DNA of 64,000 nt. It comes from Candidatus Poribacteria bacterium. GTDB lineage: Bacteria > Poribacteria > WGA-4E > WGA-3G. The notes beneath the pieces were generated by a model that saw nothing but the letters and a program-made list of their open reading frames with translations, had not been told where the DNA came from and did not search any database. The stretch spans positions 1-64,000 of the forward strand of contig JAPPBX010000038.1 of NCBI GenBank assembly GCA_026702755.1. The letters are read 5' to 3'. This document shows positions 49,259-57,478 of this stretch, piece after piece (the stretch's first letter is position 1; each line of letters starts with the position of its first letter). Made by a program: the position numbers and the translations under genes.

Positions 49259-51469
49259 ATGAAAAAGCAACTGATTGGTTTTATTTTTCTATTTTTTGGT
49301 TGCTTATTGATGCCATTCGTGGCAAAGGCAGACTTCGACATTGACCTATCGAGATCTCATTATCCCCGGACCATCACCCCCGCTGCAAGCATGACATTTA
49401 CTGTTAAAGTTCAGGAAGATGGGCGTCCAGTGTCAGGTCAAACAGTGACATTTAGCGTGACACCGAACGCTGAACTTACGGCCGATGAGTTTGCGTCGTT
49501 AAGTCCAACAAGCGCGACAACTGATAGCAACGGAGAGGCACAAACGACGCTATCACTCACGGGTGATACATCAGCCCATCAGTATGTAGTCAGAGCGACA
49601 CTTGACAACGGCCAAAGTGATACTAAGTCGGTACCAGTTGGTGTTGCGTCAGGTGGGGCCGAGCTAAGTTTGGCCATAAATAATCTGCGCACCTACCATC
49701 CTGGTGAATCGGCTGGATTTACTTTTTGGCTCCATAAAGGTGTGACAGGCGTACCAGGTAAAACAGTGACGTTTAGTGTGAGTCCAAACGATGGGACTGC
49801 GTCGTTGAGTACCACAAGCGCGACAACCGATAGCAATGGAGAGGCCCGGACGAAATTGATATTGGGGAGTAATGCCTCAGGGAGCTACAATGTTACTGCG
49901 ACATTGGACGATGGTAAATCTGTAAGCAACGGAATTCCGTCAGTTTATAACTCAACATTACCATCAGGTTTTATCCTCGCCATGCGTATTGATGATGGTG
50001 CTTTTCTTCTCAATCCAGGTGGGAACAGAACGTTTACTGCTATTGTACAGGATAATGGATATATATCAGGTCAAACGGTGACGTTTAGTGTGAGTCCGAA
50101 CGATGGGACTGTGTCGCTGAGTTCTACGACAGGAACAACCAATAGCAACGGAGAGGCGAGTACCTCGTTGATTACGGGGAGTGGTTCCTCCGGAACGTAC
50201 ACAGTCACAGCGACGTTGGCCAATGGTCAATCTGTAAGTGGAACTGCGACAATTGGTGGATCATCATCGCCGCCACCAACCGATCCGAACCCAGATCCCC
50301 CACCGGAAGTCATACAGATTCCGCAGGAACAGCGGGCTACCCCTGAAGGTCCGACGGGTAATACAGGTGTCCCTGCAGGTCCAACGGGTAATACACCAGC
50401 ACAGCAAGCTGCCCCTGAAAGTTCAACCGGTAATACATCCCCTGCCTCTACAGGTCCAACGGGTAATACACAAGGAACCCCGCCTTCGGTTTTAGTTGTT
50501 TCAATACCGACCCTAAGCAAAACAGTATTAGATTCAGGTGAATCTTTTACAATTTCTGTTACTGTTGAAAATACAAGTGAAAGTTTATCACCTGAGACAA
50601 TACTGAGATATTATCGCAGTTCTGATATTAGCATGAGTGGGACAGAAGTTGGTAAAAATACCGTGAGTCCAATCGCAGCAATGGGCACAAGCGATGTGAG
50701 CATCTCACTCACCGCACCAGATGCACCCGGCACCTATCTTTACTATGCGTGTATAAGTAGCGTTACAGGCGGGAGCAATACGGGTAACACTTGCACACCT
50801 AACTCTGTCCAGCTCACGGTGCGCGGAGAGTCACAAGACACGTCAGAGCCACAAGGCACGTCTAAGTACGATGTCAACGGAGATGGCGCGGTTGACATTG
50901 AGGACGCAGCTTTGGTCGCTGGTGCATTTGGGACGAGTACGGCTAAATACGATGTTGATGGGAACGGTCTTGTTGATGTCGCGGATCTCCTCCTCATCAT
51001 AACAAATCGTCAAGAGGCAGCCAGCGCGCCGTCTGTAGTTGGGATGAAATTCACCGCTACGCAGATGGACCGCATCCAGGTGCAGGTTGCGTTGTTGGCT
51101 TCAACAAATGATCGGTCGCTTGCGGCGATGCAAACGTTGGCGTATCTCCGGAGTCTGATTGCGGTGGCACGTCCAGAGAAGACGCAGCTCCTCGCCAACT
51201 ATCCAAATCCGTTTAACCCCGAGACGTGGATCCCTTATCGGTTGGCAGCGGCAGCGAATGTCACACTCACCATCTACGACATAAACGGACAAGTCGTTCG
51301 GACGTTAGCACTCGGACATCAGGCTGCGGGAATATATCAGACGCGGAACCGTGCGGCGTATTGGGATGGGAGAAACGCGTTCGGTGAACCCGTAGCAAGT
51401 GGTGTGTATTTCTATATGCTCACAGCGGGTGAGTTCACTGCCACGCGCCGGATGGTCATTCTGAAGTAG
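49259..51469 (+). CDS. Large surface protein: Ig-like repeats, dockerin and T9SS-like C-terminal domain
   Basis: The 736-residue protein has a signal peptide (GFIFLFFGCLLMPFVAKA), then three bacterial Ig-like domains sharing GQTVTFSVxPN and TTDSNGEA-type motifs (about residues 25-340). A Gly-Pro-Thr-Gly-Asn-Thr linker (EGPTGNT, AGPTGNT, TGPTGNT) and a CARDB-like domain (KTVLDSGESFTISVTVENTS) follow. Next is a type I dockerin with two DxNxDGxVD loops (VNGDGAVDIED and VDGNGLVDVAD). The C-terminal domain (NYPNPFNPETWIPY to RRMVILK) is a FlgD/T9SS-type sorting domain. A PorV-like protein at the window end fits such export. The start follows AGGTG. Confidence 0.88.
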   Translation: MKKQLIGFIFLFFGCLLMPFVAKADFDIDLSRSHYPRTITPAASMTFTVKVQEDGRPVSGQTVTFSVTPNAELTADEFASLSPTSATTDSNGEAQTTLSLTGDTSAHQYVVRATLDNGQSDTKSVPVGVASGGAELSLAINNLRTYHPGESAGFTFWLHKGVTGVPGKTVTFSVSPNDGTASLSTTSATTDSNGEARTKLILGSNASGSYNVTATLDDGKSVSNGIPSVYNSTLPSGFILAMRIDDGAFLLNPGGNRTFTAIVQDNGYISGQTVTFSVSPNDGTVSLSSTTGTTNSNGEASTSLITGSGSSGTYTVTATLANGQSVSGTATIGGSSSPPPTDPNPDPPPEVIQIPQEQRATPEGPTGNTGVPAGPTGNTPAQQAAPESSTGNTSPASTGPTGNTQGTPPSVLVVSIPTLSKTVLDSGESFTISVTVENTSESLSPETILRYYRSSDISMSGTEVGKNTVSPIAAMGTSDVSISLTAPDAPGTYLYYACISSVTGGSNTGNTCTPNSVQLTVRGESQDTSEPQGTSKYDVNGDGAVDIEDAALVAGAFGTSTAKYDVDGNGLVDVADLLLIITNRQEAASAPSVVGMKFTATQMDRIQVQVALLASTNDRSLAAMQTLAYLRSLIAVARPEKTQLLANYPNPFNPETWIPYRLAAAANVTLTIYDINGQVVRTLALGHQAAGIYQTRNRAAYWDGRNAFGEPVASGVYFYMLTAGEFTATRRMVILK

Positions 51470-51504
51470 AAATGTGTTTGAGGAAGGATGGAAGTAAATA
51501 GATT

Positions 51505-51596
51505 GGCTCATGTAAAAATTTTGTGCGAATGAAAAGTAAAACCCGTGTGGTCACTGCTTTCATTAAAAACAATAGCACATACTTTTTGCATGAGCC
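51505..51596. repeat. MITE-like element with 22-bp inverted ends
   Basis: Left arm 51505-51526 (GGCTCATGTAAAAATTTTGTG and on) and right arm 51575-51596 match at 19 of 22 positions in reverse complement. The inside is AT-rich and non-coding. A GAAATTGCGTAAGTTC arm of another family follows. Confidence 0.65.
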
Positions 51597-51672
51597 GAAA
51601 TTGCGTAAGTTCTATAATGAAAAAAATGGGTGGATATATGGGAATCCGCCCCGTCAGAGAAAGCGCGTTGTT

Positions 51673-52443
51673 TTAGAACGAAGATTTGATTTGCGCCCAA
51701 TGAATCGCGAGTTTACCTTGCGGTTGTACTGGGAGCCCTTCCGCTTCAAAAATTTGTTCGACTTCGTCCGCTGAGAGGGCTTTACTGTAAATCATAACCT
51801 CGTCGATGATGCCAACGAAACCACCATCACCTGCTTTACCGATTTCAGTTTCTGAGCCGCCAGTTGTCATGGGACCGTTGTAGTTCTGCTCTTTCTCTAA
51901 TTCGCCATCGACATAGAGTTGCATTTTTTTCTTATTGACGACCCCTACCATGTGGTGCCATTCACCTTTTTTGAAGGCTGCGGCACCAAAACCGCCATCG
52001 CCTTGCCATCCCGGTGTGACAATAAATTCCATTTCTTGTCCGGCGTTTCTGCCGTCAAACCGCAATGCCCAACCGTTAACATCACGTTGTGCAACAATCG
52101 TCCCACAGCATCCGGCAACAACACCCTTGACAGGACTGTCACTATCGGGATTCACCCAAGCGACAACACTCATCTCTTCCGCACCGGCAAATTCCAGTGA
52201 AGCGGTGCCCGGAATATGGACGAAATTCTCGCCATTAAACTCAAGGGCTTTTCCGACCTTGCCGGGAACTGATTTTGGGTTTCCATCGAGTTCACCATCG
52301 TTGTCGCCTAAAACGTCCTCGACACCCTCATCAAAGGGCCAGTAGCTCACCACACCGTCTAACGGAAGTTGTGCGTCCGTTAAAGGAATTGCGACAAAAA
52401 GGCACGCAATGAACAGAATTAGTATTGATATTCTTAGGAACAT
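51673..52443 (-). CDS. Secreted LamG-domain protein with TTWG-like tail
   Basis: The 256-residue protein has a signal peptide (ISILILFIACLFVAIPLTDA), then a LamG domain (GVVSYWPFDEGVEDVLGD, VGKALEFNGENFVHI, MSVVAWVNPDSD, EWHHMVGVVNKKKMQLYVDG, IIDEVMIYSKALSAD). It ends PQGKLAIHWAQIKSSF, a divergent form of the common tail. It lies 75 nt downstream of another LamG gene, with a strong terminator between them, so the two are separately transcribed. It probably binds glycans at the surface. Confidence 0.85.
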   Translation of the reverse strand: MFLRISILILFIACLFVAIPLTDAQLPLDGVVSYWPFDEGVEDVLGDNDGELDGNPKSVPGKVGKALEFNGENFVHIPGTASLEFAGAEEMSVVAWVNPDSDSPVKGVVAGCCGTIVAQRDVNGWALRFDGRNAGQEMEFIVTPGWQGDGGFGAAAFKKGEWHHMVGVVNKKKMQLYVDGELEKEQNYNGPMTTGGSETEIGKAGDGGFVGIIDEVMIYSKALSADEVEQIFEAEGLPVQPQGKLAIHWAQIKSSF

Positions 52444-52471
52444 GTAATTTGTCTCCTTATGTTTTAGGTAT

Positions 52472-52511
52472 AAAAAAAATGGCAGGCAAGGAACAAACCA
52501 CCTCGCCTGCC
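52472..52511 (-). terminator. Rho-independent terminator
   Basis: On the minus strand GGCAGGCGAGG and CCTTGCCTGCC form an 11-bp stem (one mismatch) followed by a run of eight U. This is a classic terminator for the LamG gene at 52.5-53.3 kb. Confidence 0.85.
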
Positions 52512-52518
52512 GATTGAA

Positions 52519-53322
52519 TTAGTATTGTTGTTTAACGTTTGCCCAAGTAGTTGAGAGTTTGCCCTCAGGTTCGACTGGTGTCAAAAGCAACGCGGAAAGT
52601 CCTTTGTCCATCATCATCTGAATCTCATCGGCAGTTAGTGCAACGTTGAAGATAGCAACTTCGTCAATAATTGCGTCGCCGAATCTACCATCACAACAGG
52701 TGTCCCTACCGATGAATAGCGGTCCATCGTCAGCATCAATTGGATCGGTATTGATTTCCATTGTGCTCTCTGCCACACCGTCGATGTAGATATTCCACTC
52801 ACCGGTAGCACTGTCGAAAGTGGTGGTATAGAGATGCCAATCGGTGATGTCGGTTGGTCCGACTTCACCGTCACGCCAGCTACCGGGTTTATTCCAGCAG
52901 CCGCTGTTACAAATTGGCCACGAGACGTTTTTGGTGCCTGCGTTGGGATGGATGATATACGCATTCCGTTTTTCGACCATCCAACCGTGCTGATTCCAGT
53001 CATCTGTCATGCTTTTAACCCAGAGTGAAACGGTAATAGCATCGGTCGGATTTACGTGTGCTGGGACTTCAACGTAGGCACTTGAGCCATTGAGTTCCAA
53101 CCCCGAACCGAACACGCCACTCACCCATACTGGATCACCTACCAACGCGGCATCAAGCGCGCTGCTGGAAGAATCTACAGCAACGTCGCCGCTGCCTTCG
53201 TCGAACAACCAGAGACCTGTGAGTGTGTCTATCCCAAGTTGTGCGGGAGCAGGAGTGACGAACAGACAGACGCTCAAGATTAAACTGAAGCCTACAAAGG
53301 TTAATTGTGTTATAAGTTTCAT
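52519..53322 (-). CDS. Secreted LamG-domain protein with TTW tail
   Basis: The 267-residue protein has a signal peptide (LTFVGFSLILSVCLFVTPAPA), then a LamG domain (TGLWLFDEGSGDVAVD, FGSGLELNGSSAYVEV, ITVSLWVKSMTDD, WHLYTTTFDSATGEWNIYIDG, IIDEVAIFNVALTAD). Two Cys pairs (ICNSGCWN, RDTCCDG) may form disulfides. It ends PEGKLSTTWANVKQQY, the conserved tail. A strong terminator follows. It is probably a surface carbohydrate-binding protein. Confidence 0.86.
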   Translation of the reverse strand: MKLITQLTFVGFSLILSVCLFVTPAPAQLGIDTLTGLWLFDEGSGDVAVDSSSSALDAALVGDPVWVSGVFGSGLELNGSSAYVEVPAHVNPTDAITVSLWVKSMTDDWNQHGWMVEKRNAYIIHPNAGTKNVSWPICNSGCWNKPGSWRDGEVGPTDITDWHLYTTTFDSATGEWNIYIDGVAESTMEINTDPIDADDGPLFIGRDTCCDGRFGDAIIDEVAIFNVALTADEIQMMMDKGLSALLLTPVEPEGKLSTTWANVKQQY

Positions 53323-53715
53323 GAAGATCTCCTAATATCTTTAGATATTTGCGTCTACAAACCGAATTTAACATGTTTGTGAGACGTGTTTAAGCCTAAG
53401 TCTGAATTATCATGCCACGAAATTGAACGCGTGTCAATCAAATTTTTGGGCGGTAAAAGTGGTTAGCGGTTGCTAAATCTGCCCCATTTCGTGCAATTTG
53501 GCATAAAGTATGCCCAATTTAGGGCAGTGCTTTCTGGACATTCTACCAGAACTCCGATGGGTTGGATATTATTTAGGTAGGCATGAAATTTGCTACGTTT
53601 TCAAAGTGAACGTCCCTTTGGATTTTACTATAGAGCTATTTCAGGACTATTTAGTTTTATAGTTTGGAAACCTATTTTCAATGCAAATCCTTGCTACCAA
53701 TACGCGGGGGGCCCC

Positions 53716-53775
53716 TTGTAGCATAGGCTGTTAGCCTGTGCATCAATTGACACAACCTAACAGGATACGCTACAA
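53716..53775. repeat. Imperfect 25-bp inverted repeat (stem-loop)
   Basis: TTGTAGCATAGGCTGTTAGC (left arm start) pairs with a right arm ending GCTACAA at 20 of 25 positions, with a 10-nt loop. It is not associated with any gene. Confidence 0.55.
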
Positions 53776-53816
53776 AAGAGAAAACTAAACGAATCTGAGG
53801 ACTATTTGGTTTTCGG

Positions 53817-53846
53817 TTGACATAAATTATTAGGGCGTGATATTAT
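53817..53846 (+). promoter_or_regulatory. Promoter of the Ycf48-like gene
   Basis: TTGACA (53817-53822), an 18-nt spacer and TATTAT (53841-53846) with an extended TGA before the -10 box lie 164 nt before the start at 54010. Confidence 0.55.
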
Positions 53847-54009
53847 ATAGGATAAGACGAAGCGTGTAGACTTCAGTTTATAGTTCTTGAACAGATATTG
53901 CACGACCTAAAGCGAAGGGCATTGTTTGCAAGCCCAATTTAATGATGTAAGAAGGAGGCTGGCGTACATTCCACACCAAAAGGAGTGGGGTTCGACGCTG
54001 TGAAATCTG

Positions 54010-55872
54010 ATGAAACTGAGAGAGCAGATATTATCTATTTTGGTAATCATGCTACTGCTTGCCGCTGCACCGTTCGCGCTTGCACAAAGAACATGGGAGA
54101 CGGTAAGTGAATCCAAGTGGCAGGCTACCTTTTCCGATGTCTTTTTTGTAGATGCACAACACGGATGGATTGTCGGCAGTAAGGCAACAATTTTACATAC
54201 CACTGATGGTGGGCAGACCTGGAATCAGCAACCCCTACCACTTGATGCTGAACTAAAGAAAGTCCGCTTTATCAACCCTCAAATTGGCTGGGCTGTTGGT
54301 GAAAATGGCACGGTACTAAAGACCACCGATGGTGGGCAAACGTGGATGAAAAAGAATACAGGCACCCGCACCGCACTGTTAGCAGTTTCTTTCGTTGATG
54401 AGCAGCATGGCTGGGCAAGTGGAGATGGTGGATTCATCATCAGTACGAAAAACGGTGGCACAACATGGGCACAACAGACGATTGACACCAATAACACCAT
54501 TGAAGGTATCCACTTTGTGAGTCCACAGATCGGTTGGGCGGCGGGTGGTGGTGGAACACTCCTTCATACCAACGACGGTGGACAGACATGGGGATTCCAG
54601 ACAAGTGCAACGGTCAACACACTGGATGCCATCTTCATGCTCAGTGATAAAGCAGGATGGGCGGTTGGTGCCGGTGGTGCGGTTGTCGCAACGGTTGACG
54701 GTGCCAGTTGGAAAGTGCAAGAGAGCAGCGTCCCGAATTCTAACGGCATGCCTGAACCCGTTTGGGATGTCCACTTTGCTGATGAAAACGTCGGTATCGC
54801 CGCTGCGGAATTCGGTGTAATTCTCCGCACAACTGATGGTGGCAAAACGTGGGCACCGCTTGAAACGCGTCCCGTTGCTGCGCGTCTTCAAGGTGTGCAC
54901 ATGATGAGCACAACCGAAGCGTGGATCGTCGGCGATAAGGCAACCATCCTGCACACGGTTGATGGCGGGGACACTTGGGAGGTTATTTCGAGTGCAAGCG
55001 AGCTTCGAGCGGTCCATTTTCACAATGATAAACTCGGTTGGGCAGTCGGTGAGGCGGGAAGCGTCTTACATACCAGTGACGGCGGTGAAACATGGAAACC
55101 TCAAGATAGTGGAAACGTCTTTGACCTTTACGGGGTCGGGTTTATTAATGAAAACGTAGGTTATGTCGTCGGGACCAACGCTGCATTGGCTGAAACCTTA
55201 GACGGTGGCAAAACTTGGGGAGACCTCAGCGATCCGGGGGATGAAGGCCACGGCACAGCGGAACGAATTAAGTTTGAAGGGGACCTGAGTTTTCTAAGTG
55301 CCATGGGTTCCTACGCCATGAGTTTTGGGAGTCCTACACACGCGTGGGCGGTCGGTGAAATGGCGAGGGTTATGCACACGATTGATGGCGGTCAAACTTG
55401 GCGGAATCAAGATGGTGCCGCTATGTTCGTTAATCTGTATGGTGCTCATTTCATCAATGAAAATGTAGGTTGGGTTGTCGGAGACGCTGGCACTATCTCG
55501 AAAACTATGGATGGCGGGCTAACTTGGACACCTACTTCGCAAGGACCAACGTGGAACGATGTTCACGCTATAGATGAACAGACGGCATGGGTGGCAGGCG
55601 AACAAGGGGCTATTATGGCGACAAAGGATGGCGGTGTAACATGGATTGACCAAACAGTCCCGACACAAGCCAATCTCAATGCTATTTTATTCCGGGATGC
55701 TAACGAAGGTTGGGCAGTTGGGGAAGGTGGAACCATTCTTTACACATCCGATGGTGGTGTAACATGGTTGATACAGGAATCGCCGACGATGAGTAATCTG
55801 CGAGATCTCGTCCAAACGCCAAGTGGTCAGCTCTGGGCAATTGGAGATGCCACAACCATTATCCGCTATTAG
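54010..55872 (+). CDS. Ycf48/Hcf136-like BNR-repeat propeller protein
   Basis: The 620-residue exported protein has a signal peptide (LVIMLLLAAAPFALAQ), then roughly 12-13 BNR/Ycf48 units with WxVGxxGTILxTxDGGxTW patterns (for example ILHTTDGGQTW, GWAVGENGTVLKTTDG, GWAVGEAGSVLHTSDGGE). These fold as beta-propellers. In cyanobacteria Ycf48 assists photosystem II assembly, but here there is no photosynthetic context, so the role is probably a surface or periplasmic scaffold. It may be cotranscribed with the efflux genes, though a hairpin follows it. Confidence 0.88.
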   Translation: MKLREQILSILVIMLLLAAAPFALAQRTWETVSESKWQATFSDVFFVDAQHGWIVGSKATILHTTDGGQTWNQQPLPLDAELKKVRFINPQIGWAVGENGTVLKTTDGGQTWMKKNTGTRTALLAVSFVDEQHGWASGDGGFIISTKNGGTTWAQQTIDTNNTIEGIHFVSPQIGWAAGGGGTLLHTNDGGQTWGFQTSATVNTLDAIFMLSDKAGWAVGAGGAVVATVDGASWKVQESSVPNSNGMPEPVWDVHFADENVGIAAAEFGVILRTTDGGKTWAPLETRPVAARLQGVHMMSTTEAWIVGDKATILHTVDGGDTWEVISSASELRAVHFHNDKLGWAVGEAGSVLHTSDGGETWKPQDSGNVFDLYGVGFINENVGYVVGTNAALAETLDGGKTWGDLSDPGDEGHGTAERIKFEGDLSFLSAMGSYAMSFGSPTHAWAVGEMARVMHTIDGGQTWRNQDGAAMFVNLYGAHFINENVGWVVGDAGTISKTMDGGLTWTPTSQGPTWNDVHAIDEQTAWVAGEQGAIMATKDGGVTWIDQTVPTQANLNAILFRDANEGWAVGEGGTILYTSDGGVTWLIQESPTMSNLRDLVQTPSGQLWAIGDATTIIRY

Positions 55873-55892
55873 GGACTATCTACATAACAGGG

Positions 55893-55916
55893 TGAGCGGG
55901 TTCCTATATCCGCTCA
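55893..55916 (+). terminator. Weak terminator-like hairpin
   Basis: TGAGCGG and CCGCTCA form a 7-bp stem with a 10-nt loop, 20 nt after the propeller stop, followed by a moderately U-rich TCTTCAATTTCATTT. Confidence 0.4.
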
Positions 55917-55954
55917 TCTTCAATTTCATTTGCGTATAGGAGGACACAACTGCA

Positions 55955-57355
55955 ATGAGTCTACTACGGTTCTGTCACTTTATCTGTGCCGGAACCTTTC
56001 TATTCTTTCTCATAAATCTCTCCGCTGTAGCACAAGAACCGCAGGTTTTGACCTTAGAGAAAAGTATTGAGATTGCTAAAAAGAACAATCTTGACATTCA
56101 GACTGCTGAACAGAACCTTAAAGCTGCTGAGGCACAAGTTCGCACAGCACGCGCAGGACTCTTGCCAAGAATTACAGCGAACGGTAATTACACCTATTTT
56201 AAAGATATACAAAAATCGGTCATTCAAGCCGAGGGCGGGTTTGGTTTCCCAATGCCGAACGGAGAAATGGACGGGATGCCACCGCCGAGTGCCGATAATG
56301 AGTCTGACTTAATTGAATTGGAATTTGGTGCCCATCACAATGTTCAAGGAACTGTGAATTTAACACAACCTGTCTTCGCGTGGGGACGCTACTACTACGG
56401 TTATCAAGCCGCGAAACTCAACTATCAGGCAATGCAGCGTGGTGTTGATGCTGCTTATAATCAGCTCCGCTTAGACGTATCTGAAGCGTTTTATGGTGCA
56501 TTGGTTGCTCAGGAATTTGTCAGAGTCGCGCAGCAAACCGTCGCGTTGGTTGAAAAACAACTTGGCATCGCGGAGGCATCGCTGGATGCTGGGGCTGCGA
56601 CTAACTTTGATGTGCTTCGTGCCAAAGTCCAACTTGCAAACGCTAAATCACAACTCATTCGTGCAGAGAACGGGGTCCAAACCGCTAAAAACGCCTATAA
56701 GACAGTCCTTAACGTTCCGCTCGCCGAGGACATATCGGTTGAAGGGACACTTGAAATTCCAGACAACGATAAAATACTGGTGTTAGACCTTGACGGACTC
56801 ATACAACAAGCACTTGAGAACCGTCCTGAAATGCACCGCACGCAATTCAGCGAGCATGCCGCCCAAAAACAGATTGACATTGCCAAAACGCGAAGTCGTC
56901 CAGACCTCGCTCTCTTCTCAAACTATCAAATTTCACAGAATGAAAGACTTACCGAAATGAATAGAATTTGGAGTGTCGGTTTCCAAATTAACATCCCAAT
57001 TTTCGATGGGTTTGCAGCGGGTGCGGCTGTCCAACAGAGTGAGTCTGCTTTAAAACAGGTTCAGTTAGGGGGCGATCAAGTCAAAATTGGTGTTGAATTT
57101 GAGGTGCGTGTCGCCTATCTGAATCTTCGGGGTGCGCAGGCTCTTATTGATGTCCAACGTGAAGCCGTTGTCCAAGCACGAGAGAGCGTACGCATTGCCA
57201 ATCTCCAATTTCAGAACGGGATCATTACGACGGTCGCATTGACCGACACGCAAATCGCACTCGCCCAAGCGGAAGTTAACCGCCTGCAAGCACATCACGA
57301 TTATGTCGTCGGTTTAGCGAGACTGGAAAAAGCGATCGGACAAGTGCTCCAATAA
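55955..57355 (+). CDS. TolC-family outer-membrane efflux protein
   Basis: The 466-residue protein has a signal peptide (ICAGTFLFFLINLSAVAQ) and two TolC-type repeats. Typical segments are LEKSIEIAKKNNLDIQTAEQ, RAGLLPRITANGNYT, TNFDVLRAKVQLANAKSQL, and the second half with RPDLALFSNYQIS, GFQINIPIFDGFAAG and LTDTQIALAQAEVNRL. It forms the trimeric outer-membrane exit channel of an efflux or type I secretion system. The HlyD-type adaptor gene follows at 123 nt. The inner-membrane pump is not in the window. Confidence 0.93.
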   Translation: MSLLRFCHFICAGTFLFFLINLSAVAQEPQVLTLEKSIEIAKKNNLDIQTAEQNLKAAEAQVRTARAGLLPRITANGNYTYFKDIQKSVIQAEGGFGFPMPNGEMDGMPPPSADNESDLIELEFGAHHNVQGTVNLTQPVFAWGRYYYGYQAAKLNYQAMQRGVDAAYNQLRLDVSEAFYGALVAQEFVRVAQQTVALVEKQLGIAEASLDAGAATNFDVLRAKVQLANAKSQLIRAENGVQTAKNAYKTVLNVPLAEDISVEGTLEIPDNDKILVLDLDGLIQQALENRPEMHRTQFSEHAAQKQIDIAKTRSRPDLALFSNYQISQNERLTEMNRIWSVGFQINIPIFDGFAAGAAVQQSESALKQVQLGGDQVKIGVEFEVRVAYLNLRGAQALIDVQREAVVQARESVRIANLQFQNGIITTVALTDTQIALAQAEVNRLQAHHDYVVGLARLEKAIGQVLQ

Positions 57356-57478
57356 ACATTTGGATTTTATAATCTCAAAAAATGAAACACAGATCCTTGG
57401 AATCTAAAGCAAACACAAATTTGGGTCTATTTCCAGATATAAATGTTCCTACAACGTCGGTTGAAGGGAGAAAATAAA

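Larger units (their letters stand above)
53323..54009. other. Long intergenic region with stem-loop and promoter
   Basis: No gene is evident in this 687-nt stretch. It contains an imperfect 25-bp inverted repeat with a 10-nt loop at 53716-53775 and a promoter candidate at 53817-53846. A GCATAAAGTATGC palindrome near 53502 lies between a TGCAATTTG and a CCAATTTAG. The leader to the next gene is about 160 nt. Confidence 0.4.

Noticed and set aside
51523-51774. Small rightward ORF of 83 codons
   Set aside because: It starts inside a MITE-like repeat and overlaps the end of the LamG gene on the other strand.
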